Shown here piece after piece: positions 21,248 to 23,998 of a stretch of DNA of 23,998 nucleotides. Positions within the stretch are counted from its first letter, which is position 1; each line of letters starts with the position of its first letter. The DNA comes from a bacterium (GTDB lineage: Bacteria; Patescibacteriota; JAUYIX01). Made by a program: the position numbers and the translations under genes. The stretch covers positions 1 through 23,998 of the forward strand of contig JAUYIX010000022.1 of assembly GCA_030688115.1 (NCBI GenBank). The letters run 5' to 3'. The notes below the pieces were generated by a model. The model saw only the letters and a program-made list of their open reading frames with translations, did no database searches and had not been told where the DNA came from.

Positions 21248-22129
21248 TTAGTAGATAAAGCCGATCAGGGCAGGGTAGCTGGGGCTGAGCGTGCGCGAGC
21301 TGATTACACCAAAGCCGTTGTAGTTCATCTCCTTAGTGACAAAAGATCCATCCGAGTTGACCTGGATCACGATACCAACGTGACCGACACCCGACTCGGT
21401 GGTCACAAAGATAGCGTCCTTGCGAGGAGTGCTGCCGACGTTATATCCGGCCGCCTTTGCGTTAGCGTACCATTGACCACCATTGCCCAAGAAGTCGACT
21501 CCTCCACGGTACTGAGCAGCAAAATAGGTGCAGTAGCCATACGGGAACTGTGCGCCGGCCTTAGCCCATCCACCCCAACGGATCGGGGCCTCTTGCTCAC
21601 CAAGCGGCACACGTTCACCTGCTTGGCTAACCGGCTCCGGCTCTGGCTCCGGTGTAGGTGCCCGCACCGGTGTTGGAGCGGGTTTGGCGACCGGTGTCGG
21701 CGCGGGCGCAGGCACGGCGGCGGCAAGCCGGATCTCGGCAGGTGCCTCCTCGACAACCGGCTCGGGTTCCGGCTTGGGTGCTGGTTTTATATACTTGACC
21801 GTTTTGCTTGCACCGGGCGACATCAAGGCGGTGCCGGCATACGACAAACGGTACGAGCTTGCACCCGACAAGGCGTTTGCATCCGGCAGGTATTGAGCGC
21901 TCAAAGCGGCACTAGAAAAGCCGTTTATCCTGAGGCTTTGCCCGGCGGTAAACTCGCTAGCACTTGTATAAGAATACGAAATCGCTTTCTCGGTAATCAC
22001 CTCAGGACCCGACGCGTATGCAGCGATAGGCTGTAAAAGCGTGAGGGCAAACGCGCCGACGATAGGCAGCAAGATGGTGCGTTTGCGGAGGATGCTGGTT
22101 GCGCGGCCTAGAGAGGTGGCGCTGTTCAA
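21248..22129 (-). CDS. Secreted CHAP-domain peptidoglycan amidase/peptidase
   Basis: The 293-aa product has a signal peptide (basic ILRKRT, hydrophobic 19-36, likely cleavage after AYA at about 39), a central domain of unknown type, a Pro/Glu-rich linker (about 115-170) that probably crosses the wall, and a C-terminal CHAP domain with catalytic C200 (YGYCTYFAA) and H250 (GVGHVGIV). CHAP enzymes hydrolyse amide bonds in peptidoglycan. The start is TTG at 22129, with no clear Shine-Dalgarno sequence. It is first in a two-gene operon with the LysM-M23 gene and has a structured upstream leader. Confidence 0.88.
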   Translation of the reverse strand: MNSATSLGRATSILRKRTILLPIVGAFALTLLQPIAAYASGPEVITEKAISYSYTSASEFTAGQSLRINGFSSAALSAQYLPDANALSGASSYRLSYAGTALMSPGASKTVKYIKPAPKPEPEPVVEEAPAEIRLAAAVPAPAPTPVAKPAPTPVRAPTPEPEPEPVSQAGERVPLGEQEAPIRWGGWAKAGAQFPYGYCTYFAAQYRGGVDFLGNGGQWYANAKAAGYNVGSTPRKDAIFVTTESGVGHVGIVIQVNSDGSFVTKEMNYNGFGVISSRTLSPSYPALIGFIY

Positions 22130-22162
22130 AGTAGAGAGATGAGGTGATTAGCGTTGCCGTTT

Positions 22163-22257
22163 GGTCGCTCTTGCCGCCCTAGGCAAAAAATAGAGGATGA
22201 ACAGTTCTACTGTCCGGACTCTATTAACTTGAGCTTCCCATACGGGAACGTGCGACC
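22163..22257 (-). promoter_or_regulatory. Structured leader of the hydrolase operon, riboswitch-like candidate
   Basis: Reading 5' to 3' on the minus strand there are three hairpins: TTCCC-GTAT-GGGAA (22248-22235), AATAGAG/CTCTATT (22225-22219 with 22195-22189) enclosing ACAGT-AGA-ACTGT, and TTGCC-TAGGGC-GGCAA (22186-22171). GGTCGC (22257-22252) and GCGACC (22168-22163) could close them into a four-way junction. The best promoter would start transcription near 22252, which would leave out most of the closing strand, so either that helix or that promoter is wrong. Confidence 0.5.
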
Positions 22258-22258
22258 G

Positions 22259-22286
22259 AAGATAGCATAGGTCAAAAAGCGGTCAA
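22259..22286 (-). promoter_or_regulatory. Promoter of the CHAP-M23 operon
   Basis: Minus strand: TTGACC (22286-22281), a 16-bp spacer, TGC-TATCTT (-10 at 22264-22259). A second TTGACC lies 11 bases after the first, inside the spacer, so the hexamer is repeated on one face of the helix. Confidence 0.55.
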
Positions 22287-22383
22287 GGGGGTCTTTAGAA
22301 TGGCTCAACTGAGCCTCGTTTTATCGTTTTCTTGTGAAACTAGCCGGATTTGCGGCCCACCGGCACTGGGCTGGCCTACTTGA

Positions 22384-23043
22384 CTACTTAGCATTTTTAT
22401 TATGTGATTTATTGTGATAAGCCAGGGTTGCTTGGATAGTCTTATGCGTCTCTTTTACAGCTTTGCCGATGTCATCGATCTTAGCTCCAAGCGAGTCTCC
22501 TAACGCGGTAACTTTGGTATTCAGGGAGCCCTCAACATTGTCTAAACCGGACCCTAGAGCGTCAATCTTTTCGTTGAGCGAATCTCCTAACGCGGTTACT
22601 TTGCTATTCAGGGAGCCCTCAACATTGTCTAAACCGGACCCGAGAGCATCGATCTTTTTATTGAGCGAGTCTCCTAACGCCGCAACTTTGCTATTCAGGG
22701 AGTCCTCAACGCTGTCCAGTCTGGACCCGAGAGCATCAATTTTTTCATTAAGTGAGTCGTGGACTTGGTCGATCTTTTTCTCGACTCGCTCAATCTCATC
22801 GCTGACTCGATAATCCAGCGCTAAGTACGAGCTATTTATTTTATCCTCCAGGCGCACCCCGTTCTTTTGAATGTTCTCGGTCAAAACACGGATAAAAAGA
22901 GTCGACCGCACTTGCAACTCTTTGTGCTGGGTGTTCTCCCGACGTACGGCAGTACGCTCGGCTTTTTTGAGCGCTGATTTTAGTTCTGTCTTGGTGACGT
23001 AGGGTTGCATGCGATATCGTGTGCGGGTTTTGAGAGCTGACAT
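22384..23043 (-). CDS. Coiled-coil protein with three 29-residue repeats
   Basis: The 219-aa product starts with a basic region (1-45, rich in Lys/Arg), then a long heptad-like coiled coil (about 50-205). Residues about 97-183 are three near-identical 29-aa units of the type DSLNEKIDALGSGLDNVEGS plus LNSKVTALG. There is no signal peptide or membrane span, so it is probably cytosolic. I do not recognise a family beyond a resemblance to long repeat coiled coils. Repeats encoded by near-identical 87-bp DNA can expand or contract by recombination. The ATG at 23043 has no clear Shine-Dalgarno. A TATACA box lies 25 bases upstream. It is divergent from the uvrD-like gene. Confidence 0.75.
   Translation of the reverse strand: MSALKTRTRYRMQPYVTKTELKSALKKAERTAVRRENTQHKELQVRSTLFIRVLTENIQKNGVRLEDKINSSYLALDYRVSDEIERVEKKIDQVHDSLNEKIDALGSRLDSVEDSLNSKVAALGDSLNKKIDALGSGLDNVEGSLNSKVTALGDSLNEKIDALGSGLDNVEGSLNTKVTALGDSLGAKIDDIGKAVKETHKTIQATLAYHNKSHNKNAK
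22494..22754. repeat. Three tandem 87-bp repeats
   Basis: Units begin at 22494, 22581 and 22668 (AGTCTCC or AATCTCC start). The first two units are very similar and the third is more diverged. The period of 87 bp is 29 codons, so the reading frame is kept. Confidence 0.9.
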
Positions 23044-23170
23044 AAGTGTAGGTTGTGGCTACCACCTTGTATACAGAATCCAGCTTAAAAAAAGATAAAG
23101 AGGGCACCAAAAAACCCTAAATCCTGGGGACAAACGTGTCACAAAAAAAGGTATGAGAGTCTGGTTTTTT

Positions 23171-23998
23171 ATGGCAAAACTGGCCGGACTCAACGAGCAA
23201 CAGCGAACCGCAGTTCTCCACACGGAGGGGCCGCTCTTAATTTTGGCCGGGGCCGGCTCCGGCAAAACCAAAGCACTCACTCACCGCATCGCCTACTTGA
23301 TTACCGAGAAAAAAGTTCCGCCCCATAATATTTTGGCGGTGACTTTTACCAACAAAGCCGCCGGTGAGATGCGCGAGCGGATTAAAAAACTCCTGGAGGG
23401 CAGCATGGTCGAGAGTGCGGATGGCCGGACCGTCGCCAAGGCCGAGCCTCCCTTTGTCGGGACTTTTCACTCGCTGGGCGTCAGGATCCTCAGGCGCGAC
23501 ATCGCAAAGCTGGGCTACCAATCTCACTTTGCCATTTATGACTCGCAGGATCAGATCGCTTTGGTCAAAACCGTTTTGGCAGAACTAAAACTGGACCCCA
23601 AACAATTTAACCCAAACATGCTGCTCGGCCTGATCAGTCAGGCCAAAAACGAGTTGCGCACGCCGGAACAGGTCAAATCGCGCGCCCATGAGTTTATCGA
23701 GGAGGTCGTGGCTAAAGTCTATGCGCTCTATCAGCAAAAACTCAAAGATGCCGATGCGGTTGATTTTGATGACCTGCTAATGTTGACGGTTCAGCTTTTT
23801 GAGCAGTACCCCAAAATTTTGCAGCACTACCGTGAGCGGTTCCACTATATCCATGTTGACGAGTATCAGGACACCAACCACTCGCAGTACAAGTTGGTGC
23901 GCATGTTGGCGGGGGATCGACGCAACGTTGCGGTGGTTGGCGACGATTGGCAGGCTATTTACGGCTGGCGTGGTGCTGACGTGCGCAACATTCTCGAG
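23171..23998 (+). CDS. UvrD/PcrA-type superfamily 1A DNA helicase, 3' truncated by the window edge
   Basis: The 276 residues present contain helicase motifs in order: Q motif GLNEQQRTAV (6-15), Walker A LAGAGSGKT (25-33), motif Ia AVTFTNKAAGEMRERI, motif Ib FVGTFHSLGVRILRR, motif II VDEYQDTN with DEYQ as the DExx box, and motif III VVGDDWQAIYGWRGAD. UvrD and PcrA unwind DNA 3' to 5' in repair and replication restart. The frame is open to the last base of the window, so about 400 residues are missing. ATG at 23171 gives MAKLAGLNEQQ, a normal start. An in-frame ATG at 23153 would add six residues. A TATGAG box at 23152-23157 suggests a short leader. Confidence 0.93.
   Translation, partial: MAKLAGLNEQQRTAVLHTEGPLLILAGAGSGKTKALTHRIAYLITEKKVPPHNILAVTFTNKAAGEMRERIKKLLEGSMVESADGRTVAKAEPPFVGTFHSLGVRILRRDIAKLGYQSHFAIYDSQDQIALVKTVLAELKLDPKQFNPNMLLGLISQAKNELRTPEQVKSRAHEFIEEVVAKVYALYQQKLKDADAVDFDDLLMLTVQLFEQYPKILQHYRERFHYIHVDEYQDTNHSQYKLVRMLAGDRRNVAVVGDDWQAIYGWRGADVRNILE

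Noticed and set aside
22494..22754. CRISPR-like array
   Set aside because: The 87-bp units are contiguous, without unique spacers, and keep an open coiled-coil frame.

Overview
The window looks like a chromosomal segment of a reduced-genome bacterium of the Patescibacteria/CPR kind, most likely Saccharibacteria-like. This is an inference from four things: compact gene packing, frequent GTG/TTG starts, genes that appear leaderless, and divergent versions of housekeeping proteins. TGA is used as a stop (rpsO and lspA end with it), which argues against the CPR lineages that read TGA as Gly. Most of the DNA is moderately GC-rich. The stretch around 4450-6420 is clearly AT-rich.

Layout. 2-1660: 3' part of glmS. 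1699-2532: membrane-anchored hypothetical protein. 2552-2626: tRNA-Arg(UCU). 2732-4211: glycosyltransferase and a convergent RmlC-like sugar epimerase. 4450-7188: probable acquired island, all minus strand, with a DUF5680-methyltransferase-Maf operon, a 53-aa membrane protein and a 93-aa protein, flanked by strong inverted repeats and terminators. 7437-7968: tRNA-Arg(CCG) and a GNAT acetyltransferase. 8033-11545: rpsO, a NYN-domain putative RNase and pnp, with structured leaders before rpsO and pnp. 11560-14342: a 61-aa membrane protein coupled to a DnaQ exonuclease fused to a degenerate DinG-type helicase. 14343-15128: no credible CDS, but a near-consensus promoter, nested helices and a terminator, so a candidate non-coding RNA of about 600 nt. 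15129-17760: DksA/TraR-like protein, lspA, a 55-aa ORF and comM. 17816-19769: lexA-dinB operon on the minus strand, with a perfect palindrome between the -35 and -10 of lexA. 19829-19973: a large imperfect inverted repeat. 20001-22129: two secreted or anchored cell-wall hydrolases (CHAP, then LysM-M23) behind a structured leader. 22384-23043: coiled-coil protein with three 87-bp repeats. 23171-23998: 5' part of a UvrD/PcrA-type helicase.

How the genes work together. Cell-envelope functions are spread through the window (glmS, glycosyltransferase, RmlC-like, lspA, CHAP and M23 hydrolases). An RNA-turnover cluster (rpsO-NYN-pnp) and DNA repair or uptake genes (DnaQ-DinG, comM, lexA-dinB, uvrD-like) make up most of the rest. 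Several native genes have a good -10 box ending 6-9 nt before the start codon and no Shine-Dalgarno sequence, which suggests leaderless mRNAs. Most island genes and pnp have clear Shine-Dalgarno sequences.

The least explained features are the candidate large ncRNA, the inverted-repeat element beside lexA, the structured leader of the hydrolase operon, the DnaQ-DinG fusion with lost ATPase residues, and the Maf gene whose conserved N-terminus lies upstream of its first ATG behind an AUA codon.
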